Source: JBHYDC01 sp051861205
GTDB taxonomy: Bacteria > Pseudomonadota > Alphaproteobacteria > Rhizobiales > Pleomorphomonadaceae
Assembly (NCBI GenBank): GCA_051861205.1
Contig: JBHYDC010000009.1
Location: 62,001 to 126,000 of the forward strand
Reading direction: 5' to 3'
DNA length: 64,000 bases
Part shown: in pieces, positions 43,413 through 51,943 of the stretch
Layout of the letters: each line of letters begins with the position of its first letter
How positions within the stretch are numbered: the first letter of the stretch is position 1
Translations under genes and position numbers: made by a program
Notes under the pieces: model-generated
Database searches by the model: none
Seen by the model: only the letters and a program-made list of their open reading frames with translations
What the model was told of the DNA's origin: nothing

Positions 43413-44840
43413 TCATTCCGGATCCTCGATGATCCAGGTGTCCTTGGTGCCGCCGCCCTGGCTGGAGTTCACCACGAGCGAGCCCTCTTTGAGCGCAACG
43501 CGGGTAAGGCCGCCCGGAACAATGCGAACCTTGTCCGCGCCTGAGAGCACGAAGGGCCTAAGATCGACGTGCCGCGGTGCGACCCCTTCGCCAACGAAGG
43601 TGGGCGAGGTCGACAGCGCGAGCGTCGGCTGCGCGATGAAGTTTTCCGGGTGGGTTCGAAGTTTCGCGGCGAAAAGCTCGATGGTGGCCTTGTCCGCCTT
43701 GGGGCCGACCAGCATGCCGTAGCCTCCCGAACCCTGGACTTCCTTCACCACAAGTTCAGGCAGGTGTTCGAGCACATATTTCAGTGCGTCCGGCTCGCGG
43801 CAGCGCCACGTCGGCACGTTTTTGAGGATCGGCTCCTCGCCGAGATAGAAGCGCACGATGTCGGGCATGTAGGTGTACATGGCCTTATCGTCGGAAACGC
43901 CGGTGCCGACGGCATTCGCCAGCGTGACGTTACCGGCGCGGTAGGCGGAGATCAGGCCGGGCACGCCCAGCGCCGAGTCCGGACGGAACACCAGCGGATC
44001 CAGGAAATCGTCGTCGATGCGGCGGTAGATCACGTCGACGCGCTTGGGGCCTTCGGTGGTGCGCATGTGCACGATGTTGTCGCGCACGAAAAGGTCACGC
44101 CCCTCGACAAGGTCGACACCAAGCTTGTCGGCCAGGAAAGAGTGCTCGTAGTAGGCCGAATTCAGCGGCCCCGGCGTCATCAAGACGACGGTGGGCTCGC
44201 CGGATGCGGTGCGTGGGGCGAGGCTGCGGAGGGTGGCGAGCAGTTCGTCTGGATAATTCTCGACCGGCTGGATGCGCGCTTCGGCAAAGAGGTCGGGGAA
44301 GAGGCGCATCATCACATCGCGGTTCTCCAGCATGTAGGAGACGCCGGAGGGCGTGCGGCAGTTGTCTTCCAGCACGTAGAAATCCCGGTCGTCCGTGCGG
44401 ATCACGTCGATGCCGGCGATCTGGACGTAGACGTCGGAGGGCAGCTTCACACCCATCATTTCCGGGCGGAAAGACGGGTTGCGGTAGACGAGTTCTTCCG
44501 GAACGACGCCGGCGCGGATGATCTCGCCCCGGCTGTAGACGTCGGCGAGGAAGCGGTTCAGAGCGGTGACGCGCTGGACGAGGCCCTTGGAAAGTGTGGA
44601 CCATTCGCTGCTGGTGAGCGCGCGCGGAACGATGTCGAAGGGAATGATGCGCTCTTCAGCCTCGGCGTCGCCATAGACGGCGAAGGTGATGCCGACGCGG
44701 CGGAACAGAAACTCCGCCTCCTCCTGCCGCTGCTTCAACGTTTCAGCCTTGGTCTCCGCCAGCCAGGACTTGATAAGGCCATATGCGGGGCGACAAAGGC
44801 TGCCGTCTCCGCTCATCTCGTCGAAGGCAACCGATGACAT
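43413..44840 (-). CDS. Circularly permuted type 2 ATP-grasp protein (475 aa)
   Basis: Predicted ATP-dependent carboxylate-amine ligase. Conserved: FPDLFAEARIQPVENYPDEL, LTPGPLNSAYYEHSFLADKL, ALGVPGLISAYRAGNVTLAN, AVGTGVSDDKAMYTYMPDIV and VKEVQGSGGYGMLVGP, then TRVALKEGSLVVNSSQGGGT with the terminal DTWIIEDPE. First gene of the Anbu operon (44840 to 40690). Together with alpha-E and transglutaminase-like proteins it may make a peptide or peptide tag that relates to Anbu; this is a hypothesis from the literature and context. Confidence 0.94.
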   Translation of the reverse strand: MSSVAFDEMSGDGSLCRPAYGLIKSWLAETKAETLKQRQEEAEFLFRRVGITFAVYGDAEAEERIIPFDIVPRALTSSEWSTLSKGLVQRVTALNRFLADVYSRGEIIRAGVVPEELVYRNPSFRPEMMGVKLPSDVYVQIAGIDVIRTDDRDFYVLEDNCRTPSGVSYMLENRDVMMRLFPDLFAEARIQPVENYPDELLATLRSLAPRTASGEPTVVLMTPGPLNSAYYEHSFLADKLGVDLVEGRDLFVRDNIVHMRTTEGPKRVDVIYRRIDDDFLDPLVFRPDSALGVPGLISAYRAGNVTLANAVGTGVSDDKAMYTYMPDIVRFYLGEEPILKNVPTWRCREPDALKYVLEHLPELVVKEVQGSGGYGMLVGPKADKATIELFAAKLRTHPENFIAQPTLALSTSPTFVGEGVAPRHVDLRPFVLSGADKVRIVPGGLTRVALKEGSLVVNSSQGGGTKDTWIIEDPE

Positions 44841-45003
44841 GGCCCACCCAAAGCAAACTATTCCCGATTGATGATTTAAGCGGCAAATCAGTCGTCACGG
44901 CAAGAACACGGATTGTGCAAATTCGCAAACATTCTGCCTTGTTCTTAGGCGATTTTTCTTGAGTTAGCCGTTTGGGCGCACAACCGGCGGCTTTCCCGTC
45001 TGG

Positions 45004-45705
45004 TCACATCAATTTCAGGCCCTTCAGGCTGACGTGTCCGTCGCGCCCGATGATCACATGATCATGGATCGAGATGCCGAGCGGGGCGGCGGCATCGACG
45101 ATTTGCTTTGTCATCTGAACGTCGGCCCGCGAGGGGGTGGGATCGCCCGAGGGGTGATTGTGGACAAGGATAAGGGCGGTGGCGGAGAGTTCCAGCGCCC
45201 GCTTCACCACTTCGCGGGGGTAGACGGGCGTGTGATCCACGGTGCCGGTCTGCTGCACCTCGTCGGCGATGACGGCGTTTTTCTTGTCAAGAAACAGGAT
45301 CCGGAATTGCTCCTTCTCCTCGAATGCCATCGCGGTGCGGCAATATTCCAGCACGGCGGACCAAGATCCGAGGATTGGGCGCTTGATAACTGCGCCGCGC
45401 GCGAGGCGCTGGGCGGCCGCGAGCACGACCTTGATGTCCAAAATCGTGGCATCACCCATACCGCCGACCGATTTCAGACGGGCTTCCGGTGCGCCGATGA
45501 TGTCGGCGAAGGAGCCGAACTGCGCCATCAACGCCTTGGCGAGCGGCTTGGTATCCTGACGCGGGATGGAGCGAAAAAGGAGCAGTTCCAAAAGCTCGTA
45601 ATCGGCAAGCGCATCCGGTCCGATGTCGCGGAAGCGAGCGCGCAGCCGCTCGCGATGGCCGGTGTAATGCGGCAAAGCCGGTTTGCCTTCCTCCATTCCG
45701 CTCAT
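45004..45705 (-). CDS. radC: RadC/YsnA-type JAB domain protein (233 aa)
   Basis: UPF0758 family. A helix-hairpin-helix-like N-terminus (PDALADYELLELLLFRSIPR, SVGGMGDATILDIKVVLAAA) precedes a JAB1/MPN-like metalloprotease domain with the full JAMM motif VHNHPSGDPTPSRADVQMTK and the upstream glutamate. The historical DNA-repair role is doubtful; function unclear. The start at 45705 is chosen; 45696 is an alternative. Confidence 0.92.
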   Translation of the reverse strand: MSGMEEGKPALPHYTGHRERLRARFRDIGPDALADYELLELLLFRSIPRQDTKPLAKALMAQFGSFADIIGAPEARLKSVGGMGDATILDIKVVLAAAQRLARGAVIKRPILGSWSAVLEYCRTAMAFEEKEQFRILFLDKKNAVIADEVQQTGTVDHTPVYPREVVKRALELSATALILVHNHPSGDPTPSRADVQMTKQIVDAAAPLGISIHDHVIIGRDGHVSLKGLKLM

Positions 45706-45823
45706 GATACAGCCCGTGAATCGATCGCGAGAAAACACTAGCAGGTTTGCCAGTGTAGAATCACGCATTCGCCCGTGAACGAACGCTGGGATTTTAGGCG
45801 ATGGAAGGCGCTGATTGCTGCCG

Positions 45824-47566
45824 TCAGTGTTCGAAAATGACTTCGGATGAAATCGTCCGAATGGCGTTCATTTGATCCGCCGACAGCGGACCCGCTTCCG
45901 ATCGCAGCATGTCGCTTCCAAAGCGCTCCTTCAGAAAGAAGTTGATCGGCATGAAGGGGCGTTCGCCGGGAAGCGCGATGGTGCTGAGGAGGCTGGGCAG
46001 CATGGTCAGCGGAATCTCGTCCGAGATGGCGCCAGAAAAACTGCCGGACGAAGCCATGATGTGGGCAAAGGTCTGGTTGAGCGGGCGATCGGTTCTGACG
46101 CCTGCGAAGTTCATCACGCTCTTCCGGTAGGAGCCGGTCTGAACGAAGGTGTGCGGCTGGTGATCGCCGTAGACAGCCAGAACATAGGGACGCTTCGTTT
46201 CCTCGGTGATTGCTTCAAGCTTTTGCCGAATGGATTCGACGGCCGTGGCTGAATCGTCGAGCAACGCCAGATAGCGATCGAGTTGCAGGCGTTCCTCTGG
46301 CGTGGTGGTGCCGTGACTGACATAGCCGGGCGCGTTGCGGCCATCGTCAAGCTCTGGGAACGGGGAGTGCGCGCCGTTTGTGACGATGTATGAGAAGAAC
46401 GGCTGATCTGGAAACGCGTCGACGCGGTTGATGAAAGCCGTGCTCATATCCAGATCGGATTTCGACCACTGGGTGGCGGTTCCTATCTTCAAGTCGATCG
46501 CATCCCAGAATGCCTCGAAGCCATAGGCCGCGTAGGCCGATCGAGCTTCGTAGAAATCGCCGCCAGCAGAATAGAGCGTATTCGTGAAGTATCCATGGTC
46601 ACGCAAAAAAGCGGGAAATGCCTTTTTCACCACTTTTGGCAGCGCGAGATGCGTATAAATTCCATCCGCGCCGAAGAGTCTGCTGTCGATCCCAGACAAA
46701 AACTCGAACTCGGATATCCAGGAGCCCCCGCCAACGATGTTCACCCTGACCGGCGTGATGATTTTGCTGTGTTTATGGGGATGAAAAAGTGGATTTTCAA
46801 CGTGCAGCTTGAACGCCCAGTTCGGATTGAACCCGGACTCGATTTGGACGGCAACGATGTTCGGCCGTGTTTGCATGCCGCGATAGGCGTTCAAGGCTGG
46901 GGCGAAAAGCTCGTTGTCTATGGTCTCGCCGATTATCAGGCTGTCTCTCAGGAGAGAGGCGCGAGAGTTGTAGAAGTAGATCAAAAACAGAAGCTCTCCG
47001 ATTTCCGTTGAAAGCATCGCGTTGAATTCGAGCGATCCTTGATGTTCTTTGAGTCTTCTGATCGTTGAATGTTGTCCTGCACCCAGAAACCGGTTGATCT
47101 CGGTAACCACAGCTTGCGACATGAGCTTTCCGGCGATTAGAACTGCCGCCAGAATGGCCAGTTGAGCGATATCAGGGTCGCTCCAGATCGACCCGGCGAC
47201 AAGCGCTAAGGCTGTGCCGTTGATGATCACCAGTCCGAAAATGCTGGTGTAGAGGGTTTTCGTCCCAATCCCGGCCGCATTGTTGAGAATTGAGGAATTT
47301 GATGCGACCAGCGTAAAGTCGCGCGTTGTCACAGGACATCTGGTCTTGCTGATCTTGACGCGGTTGCAGAAATCCAAAATCGCTAGGTCAAGCAGGCCAA
47401 CGGCTACGTAAACAGCTTTTTGATCGCCCGGTAAACTGAGGCACACCGTAACAGTCCATAGTATCGTGAGCGCAGGCAGATATTTGAGCTTCCGGTTGGA
47501 ATTGGACAAAAGCCAAATTCCAAAAAGCAAGACGAGCAACGTCGCTGCCCCTAAATTGAGATACAT
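45824..47566 (-). CDS. Membrane sulfatase-fold enzyme, LTA synthase/phosphoglycerol transferase-like (580 aa)
   Basis: The start at 47566 (MYLNLGAATLLVLLFGIWLL) begins a membrane part of about four to five helices over the first 190 residues. A periplasmic alkaline phosphatase/sulfatase-fold domain follows: PNIVAVQIESGFNPNW (metal-ligand Glu), VGGGSWISEFEFLSGID and YVLAVYGDHQPHTF (Asp-His metal ligands). In relatives GGGT supplies a Thr nucleophile; here GGGS suggests Ser. It probably transfers phosphoglycerol or a similar group to a periplasmic glycan. Base composition is visibly less GC-rich than the neighbours, which may point to acquisition. Confidence 0.82.
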   Translation of the reverse strand: MYLNLGAATLLVLLFGIWLLSNSNRKLKYLPALTILWTVTVCLSLPGDQKAVYVAVGLLDLAILDFCNRVKISKTRCPVTTRDFTLVASNSSILNNAAGIGTKTLYTSIFGLVIINGTALALVAGSIWSDPDIAQLAILAAVLIAGKLMSQAVVTEINRFLGAGQHSTIRRLKEHQGSLEFNAMLSTEIGELLFLIYFYNSRASLLRDSLIIGETIDNELFAPALNAYRGMQTRPNIVAVQIESGFNPNWAFKLHVENPLFHPHKHSKIITPVRVNIVGGGSWISEFEFLSGIDSRLFGADGIYTHLALPKVVKKAFPAFLRDHGYFTNTLYSAGGDFYEARSAYAAYGFEAFWDAIDLKIGTATQWSKSDLDMSTAFINRVDAFPDQPFFSYIVTNGAHSPFPELDDGRNAPGYVSHGTTTPEERLQLDRYLALLDDSATAVESIRQKLEAITEETKRPYVLAVYGDHQPHTFVQTGSYRKSVMNFAGVRTDRPLNQTFAHIMASSGSFSGAISDEIPLTMLPSLLSTIALPGERPFMPINFFLKERFGSDMLRSEAGPLSADQMNAIRTISSEVIFEH

Positions 47567-47696
47567 GCGATTTTCTCTTGAAAAAACGCCAGCAGCGCGA
47601 CGTAGGGAAATGGTCTTGGAAAGCTTCAACGAACTCGCACAATGAGCTCGGCCCCGCAACGTGCGAATGGCTTTCCAACTAGCGTGGCCGCCCGCG

Positions 47697-48527
47697 TTAC
47701 GCCACCTGAACGGGCGGTTTATCGAGGCCCTTGGGAGAGAGCGTGAAGATATCCGCCCCGCTGTCCGTTACCCCGACCGCGTGTTCGAACTGTGCCGAGA
47801 GCGAGCGATCCCGCGTCACGGCGGTCCAGCCGTCGACCAACACCTTCACGTGAGGGCGGCCGAGGTTCACCATCGGCTCGATGGTGAAGATCATGCCGGG
47901 TTTCAGCACCACGCCCTCGCCGCGCCGTCCGTAATGCAGGATGTTGGGCGCGTCGTGGAACAGGCGGCCAACGCCGTGGCCGCAGAAATCGCGCACAACC
48001 GAGCAGCGCTCGCTTTCAACATAGCGCTGGATCGCCTCGCCGATGTCGCCCGTGGTCGCGCCGGGGCGGATGGCCGCGATGCCGCGCATCAGCGATTCGA
48101 ATGTGACGTCGATCAACCGTTCGGCTGAGCGTTTGATGGCGCCGACGCCATACATGCGCGAGCTATCGCCGTGCCAGCCGTCCAGCACAAAGGTGACGTC
48201 GATGTTGACGATGTCGCCTTCGCGCAGCGGCTTGGCGTCTGGAATGCCGTGGCAGACGACGTGGTTGATCGAAGTGCAGCAGGATTTCGTGTAGCCGCGA
48301 TAAAAGAGTGTTGCGGGCAGGGCGCCGTTTTCGCGGCCGAAAGCGTAGACGAAGCGGTCGATCTCCTCGGTGGTGATGCCGGGCTTCACGATGTCCACCA
48401 GCGCGTCGAGGCAGCGCGCGGTCAACTGGCTCGCGCGGCGCATGCCTTCGAAATCGTCCAAGGTATAAAGCCGGATATCGCCGGTATTGCGCAGCGGGGC
48501 CACCGCCGCATCGACATAGGTCACCAT
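47697..48527 (-). CDS. map: Type I methionine aminopeptidase (276 aa)
   Basis: Removes N-terminal Met from nascent proteins. Metal-binding residues in the pita-bread fold are present: SINHVVCHGIPD (His), IVNIDVTFVLDGWHGDSSRM (Asp pair), DFCGHGVGRLFHDAPNILHY (His), FTIEPMVNLG (Glu) and SAQFEHAVGVTDSG (Glu). Length fits type I without a zinc-finger extension. About 20 extra N-terminal residues before FEGMRRASQL are common in alphaproteobacteria. Confidence 0.96.
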   Translation of the reverse strand: MVTYVDAAVAPLRNTGDIRLYTLDDFEGMRRASQLTARCLDALVDIVKPGITTEEIDRFVYAFGRENGALPATLFYRGYTKSCCTSINHVVCHGIPDAKPLREGDIVNIDVTFVLDGWHGDSSRMYGVGAIKRSAERLIDVTFESLMRGIAAIRPGATTGDIGEAIQRYVESERCSVVRDFCGHGVGRLFHDAPNILHYGRRGEGVVLKPGMIFTIEPMVNLGRPHVKVLVDGWTAVTRDRSLSAQFEHAVGVTDSGADIFTLSPKGLDKPPVQVA

Positions 48528-48642
48528 GGATCTGTCCAGGTCGGAAACCGGAAGCGGTCGCCCGCCGGCTTCAAAGGGCGGCGCGCGCCCTGGTTGATGG
48601 GCTCATATAGCGATTTTTCCTGCCGAATGCACGCCCGGTGGA

Positions 48643-49347
48643 TTAGCCCGTAAGGATAGGGATGGCGCGTTCGGCCGCGATCTCCTCCGGCGAGATGCGG
48701 CAGGCAAGCGCGATAGCCTCGACGCCGCGTGCCGCCGCCCGCGCGAAGGCGGCAGAATAGGCCGGGTCGATGTCGTGGGCGAGCGAGAGATGATGGCAGT
48801 CCGTGCGCTGGACGAGGAACACCATCACCGCGCGGTGGCCGGCTTCCACCATGTCGCCGAGTTCGGCAAGGTGCTTGGCGCCGCGCGCGGTCACGCTGTC
48901 GGGGAATTCGGCAAGGCCCGAGCGGCGCATGAGGTGGACGTTCTTCACCTCGACATAGGCAGGCGGGCGCCCCTGATTTTCAAGCAGAATGTCGACCCGG
49001 CTGTTATGGCCGTATTTCACCTCGCGGCGCAGAGTGTCGTAGCCGGTCAGTTCGGGCATGAGGCCGGCGGTGATCGCCTCGGCGACGAGCGCGTTCGGAT
49101 GCGCGGTGTTGATACCGACAAGGCCGCCGTCGGCCTCCATGATTTCCCAGGAATACCGGAGCTTGCGGGCCGGGTTGTTCGAATCCGATAGCCAGACCCT
49201 GGCGCCGGGGGCCGACAGCCCCATCATCGAGCCGGGGTTGGCGCAGTGCACGGTGGTTTCTTCGCCGTTGTCGAGCACGACATCGGCAAGGAAGCGCTTG
49301 TAGCGCCGAATGAGGCGGGCGGGGACGAGCGGTGTGGGGAAGCGCAT
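48643..49347 (-). CDS. sfsA: SfsA family protein (234 aa)
   Basis: DNA/RNA nuclease-like SfsA (sugar fermentation stimulation). The start at 49347 (MRFPTPLVPARLIRRYKRFL) is the family N-terminus. TTVHCANPGSMMGLSAPGAR, LVGINTAHPNALVAEAI, VDILLENQGRPPAYVEVKNV (nuclease-like D-ExK motif) and FPDSVTARGAKHLAEL are conserved. Function in vivo is uncertain. It is divergent from the CinA-type gene. Confidence 0.94.
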   Translation of the reverse strand: MRFPTPLVPARLIRRYKRFLADVVLDNGEETTVHCANPGSMMGLSAPGARVWLSDSNNPARKLRYSWEIMEADGGLVGINTAHPNALVAEAITAGLMPELTGYDTLRREVKYGHNSRVDILLENQGRPPAYVEVKNVHLMRRSGLAEFPDSVTARGAKHLAELGDMVEAGHRAVMVFLVQRTDCHHLSLAHDIDPAYSAAFARAAARGVEAIALACRISPEEIAAERAIPILTG

Positions 49348-49475
49348 GACGGGACTGTAGCGGGCGGGCGCGGGGGAAGAAATGGGCGCGGGCGCCAATT
49401 GCGGTGGAAACCGCTGGCGACCTTGAGCGCCGCCCCGTGCCGCGCTAAATCGTGAGCGCATCTCAGGAGCCCTTC

Positions 49476-50273
49476 ATGACCGAACCAGCCGGACAGCCTG
49501 CCATCGTGACCGCAGGCATCGTCGTGATCGGGGACGAGATTTTGTCCGGCCGAACGCGAGACACGAATTCAGGGGTCATCGCGGCCTTCCTCACCGACGT
49601 CGGGATCGAGCTTCGCGAAATCCGCGTGGTTCCGGACGATCAGGCCATGATCGTTGAGGCGGTGAACACGCTGCGGCAGCGCTATACGCATGTCTTCACC
49701 ACGGGCGGCATCGGCCCGACTCATGACGACATCACGGCGGACGCCATCGGCGCCGCCTTCGGCGTGCCGGTGGGCGTGGACCCGAGGGCGCTTGCGATCC
49801 TGCGCACGCATTATGCGCGGGAAGAAGACCTCACCGAGGCGCGGCTCAGGATGGCGCGGATCCCGGAAGGCGCGGATTTGATCGCCAATCCGATCTCGAA
49901 GGCGCCGGGTTTCCGGCTTGGCAACGTCCATGTCATGGCAGGCGTGCCGAAGATCATGGAAGCGATGCTGCATGAAATTGCGCCAACGCTTGGAACGGGC
50001 GCGAAGATCGTGTCGGTCACCATCGAATGCCCGTTTCCGGAGGGACTGATCGGAACCGCGCTCGGGCGCATCGCGGGCGAGCATAAGGGCGCATCGATCG
50101 GCAGCTATCCCGCCTTCGACGGATCCGGGGCCGGGTTCAAGACGCGGCTGGTGGTGCGGTCGCGCGATAGCGCGGCCATGGAGGCCGCTGCGGACGCGGT
50201 GCGGGCTATGCTGGAGGAAACAGCGGCGCGGGTTGCCGCAACGGCCGCCGCCGAGGTGCGCGACCCCTCTTGA
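49476..50273 (+). CDS. Competence/damage-inducible CinA N-terminal (MoaB/Mog-fold) domain protein (265 aa)
   Basis: Stand-alone molybdopterin-binding-type domain of CinA. The start at 49476 (MTEPAGQPAIVTAGIVVIGD) follows CAGGAG. Motifs: IVVIGDEILSGRTRDTNSGV, VFTTGGIGPTHDDITADAIG and NPISKAPGFRLGNVHVMAGV. The C-terminal nicotinamide-nucleotide amidase domain of full CinA is absent, so ADP-ribose or COG1058 pyrophosphatase activity is more likely than NMN deamidation. Confidence 0.92.
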   Translation: MTEPAGQPAIVTAGIVVIGDEILSGRTRDTNSGVIAAFLTDVGIELREIRVVPDDQAMIVEAVNTLRQRYTHVFTTGGIGPTHDDITADAIGAAFGVPVGVDPRALAILRTHYAREEDLTEARLRMARIPEGADLIANPISKAPGFRLGNVHVMAGVPKIMEAMLHEIAPTLGTGAKIVSVTIECPFPEGLIGTALGRIAGEHKGASIGSYPAFDGSGAGFKTRLVVRSRDSAAMEAAADAVRAMLEETAARVAATAAAEVRDPS

Positions 50274-50332
50274 TCTTCGGCACGATCGGCGCTTTGTCGC
50301 GTATCTGAACAGCACTTAACTGAGAAACCCCG

Positions 50333-50845
50333 ATGACTGACGACGTACAGACGCTGAACCCGAAGGCCTTCCCGGTTTCCTGGGACCAGTTTCACCGCGA
50401 TGCCCGCGCGCTCGCTTGGCGGTTGTCGGGCCAGGGCGACTGGCACGCCATCGTCTGCATCACGCGCGGTGGGCTCGTGCCGGCGGCGATCGTGGCGCGC
50501 GAACTCGGCATCCGGGTGATCGAGACGGTGGGGGTCGCGTCTTATCACGACTACAAAGACCAGGGCGGCTTGCAGGTGCTCAAGCCCGTCAACAAGGCCC
50601 TGATCGACATGGACGGCGGTGAGGGCAAGGGCATCTTGATCATCGACGACCTCGTCGATACCGGCAAAACCGCCCAAGTGGTGCGCGAGATGCTGCCGAA
50701 AGCCCACTTTGCAGCGGTTTACGCCAAGCCCAAGGGGCGCCCCATGGTCGATACCTTCGTTACCGAAGTGAGCCAGGACACCTGGATCTATTTCCCCTGG
50801 GACATGGGATTTGCCTTCCAGCCGCCGCTTTCGGGCAAGAGCTGA
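50333..50845 (+). CDS. gpt: Xanthine(-guanine) phosphoribosyltransferase (170 aa)
   Basis: Type I phosphoribosyltransferase of purine salvage. The PRPP loop is GILIIDDLVDTGKTAQVVRE (Asp-Asp pair), the early loop ITRGGLVPAAIVARELGIRV is conserved, and the nucleobase hood includes VSQDTWIYFPWDMGF. Length matches XGPRT. The enzyme complements the de novo purine genes elsewhere in the window. Confidence 0.95.
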   Translation: MTDDVQTLNPKAFPVSWDQFHRDARALAWRLSGQGDWHAIVCITRGGLVPAAIVARELGIRVIETVGVASYHDYKDQGGLQVLKPVNKALIDMDGGEGKGILIIDDLVDTGKTAQVVREMLPKAHFAAVYAKPKGRPMVDTFVTEVSQDTWIYFPWDMGFAFQPPLSGKS

Positions 50846-50989
50846 GGGTTAACCTCCGGCGATGAAAAGCCTGTCGATAACGCCCTATTCGAACGACATT
50901 GTATGAACCAACATATTGCATGCGGCCGTTTCTTTTTCGGCTCTGCCTGATTCTCGCCCCTTTCGACCTGTTTTTCCCCTTTTGAGGAT

Positions 50990-51008
50990 CCGGCCAGACG
51001 TTGGCCGG
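50990..51008 (+). terminator. Hairpin between gpt and rlpA
   Basis: CCGGCCA (50990-50996) and TGGCCGG (51002-51008) form a 7-bp stem with loop GACGT. No T-run follows, so termination is uncertain; it may belong to the rlpA leader. Confidence 0.35.
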
Positions 51009-51064
51009 CCGCTCCTTGGAGGCGAAGCCGCGCGAGCAACGCGGTGAGGACGAAAGGTTTAGGT

Positions 51065-51463
51065 TTGAATATTTCAAAATCGGGCGCGCGATGCGCCCTC
51101 GTTGCGGCTGTCTTTTCGGCCGTAACGTTCACCGGCTCGGTCACGGCCATGGCCCAATGCGGTAAGGCGTCTTGGTACGCGCTACACGGCCGAACGACCG
51201 CGAGCGGCGAGCGTATGAACGCAGCCGCCATGGTAGCCGCCCACCGATCCCTTCCCTTCGGAACGCTGGTCCAGGTTGAGAATCTCGGCAACGGCCGCGC
51301 CGTGACCGTGCGGATCAACGATCGCGGGCCGTTCATTCGCGGCCGGGTGATCGATGTGTCCAAGGGCGCGGCCAAAGAGCTTGGTTTCGTGAGTAACGGC
51401 ATCGCCCGTGTCCGGCTGACACAGGTCAACGGCGGAGCGATCAAACCAGGCGCCTGCGACTGA
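51065..51463 (+). CDS. RlpA-like secreted double-psi beta-barrel protein (132 aa)
   Basis: Exported septal-ring/peptidoglycan protein family. The TTG at 51065 is preferred, since AAAGGTTTAGG precedes it; GTG 51044 is an alternative. Signal peptide about 30 residues (ALVAAVFSAVTFTGSVTAMA), no lipobox evident. Core: CGKASWYALHGRTTASGERM, AAHRSLPFGTLVQVENLGNG and VRINDRGPFIRGRVIDVSKG, containing the catalytic Asp and the ND-R-GP motif of lytic transglycosylase RlpA. The SPOR domain of full RlpA is missing. Confidence 0.9.
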   Translation: MNISKSGARCALVAAVFSAVTFTGSVTAMAQCGKASWYALHGRTTASGERMNAAAMVAAHRSLPFGTLVQVENLGNGRAVTVRINDRGPFIRGRVIDVSKGAAKELGFVSNGIARVRLTQVNGGAIKPGACD

Positions 51464-51547
51464 CGATTTCGCAGACAACTGATTTCGCAGATCCGCCCGG
51501 CCGCGACCTTGACCCCCGCCGGGCCGTTTCGTATCCCCTTGCCTGCC

Positions 51548-51853
51548 GCGGACGTGGCGAAATGGTAGACGCAGCAGACTTTAATTGGAGTGCTCGCGGG
51601 GAAATCCGCGAAGTAGAACCGCTCAAAGTCGGGGAACGCTAAGGGGCCTCTCGCCCCAAGCCAATCCCGAGCCAAGCCCTTGGTCATTCAAGGGAAGGTG
51701 TAGAGACTGGACGGGCGGCACCTAACGCCGGAAGGCCATGGTGAAGGGACAGTCCAGACCACGAACGCCCGATGGGCGGCGGCGAAAGCCGAAGTGGTAT
51801 GAAAATCTGCTTCTCGAACGAGAGTGCGGGTTCGAGTCCCGCCGTCCGCACCA
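51548..51853 (+). tRNA. tRNA-Leu(UAA), split by an intron
   Basis: Exon 1 is 51548-51581 and exon 2 51802-51853 with encoded CCA. Acceptor arms GCGGACG (51548-51554) and CGTCCGC (51843-51849) pair fully; D-arm GCG/CGC; anticodon stem GCAGA (51574-51578) and TCTGC (51806-51810); long variable arm TTCTCGAACGAGAG typical of class II tRNA; T-arm GCGGG-TTCGAGT-CCCGC. The joined anticodon loop is CTTAAAA with anticodon UAA. The intron lies between U34 and A35. Confidence 0.95.
51582..51801 (+). ncRNA. Group I intron in tRNA-Leu(UAA), 220 nt
   Basis: The intron interrupts the anticodon loop after U34. P1: exon ACTT pairs with GAGT (51588-51591), putting a U-G wobble at the 5' splice site. P2 hairpin CGCGG/CCGCG; P4 TCGGG (51629-51633) with CCCGA (51666-51670); P5 GGGG/CCCC; P6 CCCTT/AAGGG; P7 CTGGAC (51707-51712) with GTCCAG (51752-51757) next to the conserved AGAGACTGGACGG element; P8 CACC/GGTG; P9 GCCC/GGGC and a GAAA tetraloop stem. 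The last intron base is G. This layout resembles subgroup IC3 tRNA introns. No ORF inside. Confidence 0.92.
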
Positions 51854-51943
51854 CCTATGCGCATGACGCGGCCGCTTTAACAGCGGCCGTCTTGGTGCCA
51901 TCTTATGCGGCAATGATAATGTTTTGCCGGGAGATGCGCCGTG

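Noticed and set aside
43569..44837. 422-residue plus-strand frame opposite the ATP-grasp gene
   Set aside because: His/Val/Gly-rich shadow typical of antisense in GC-rich DNA.
51582..51801. Insertion sequence or random insertion in a dead tRNA gene
   Set aside because: Exons are perfect, the site is the known intron position, and P4-P9 pairings of a group I ribozyme are present.
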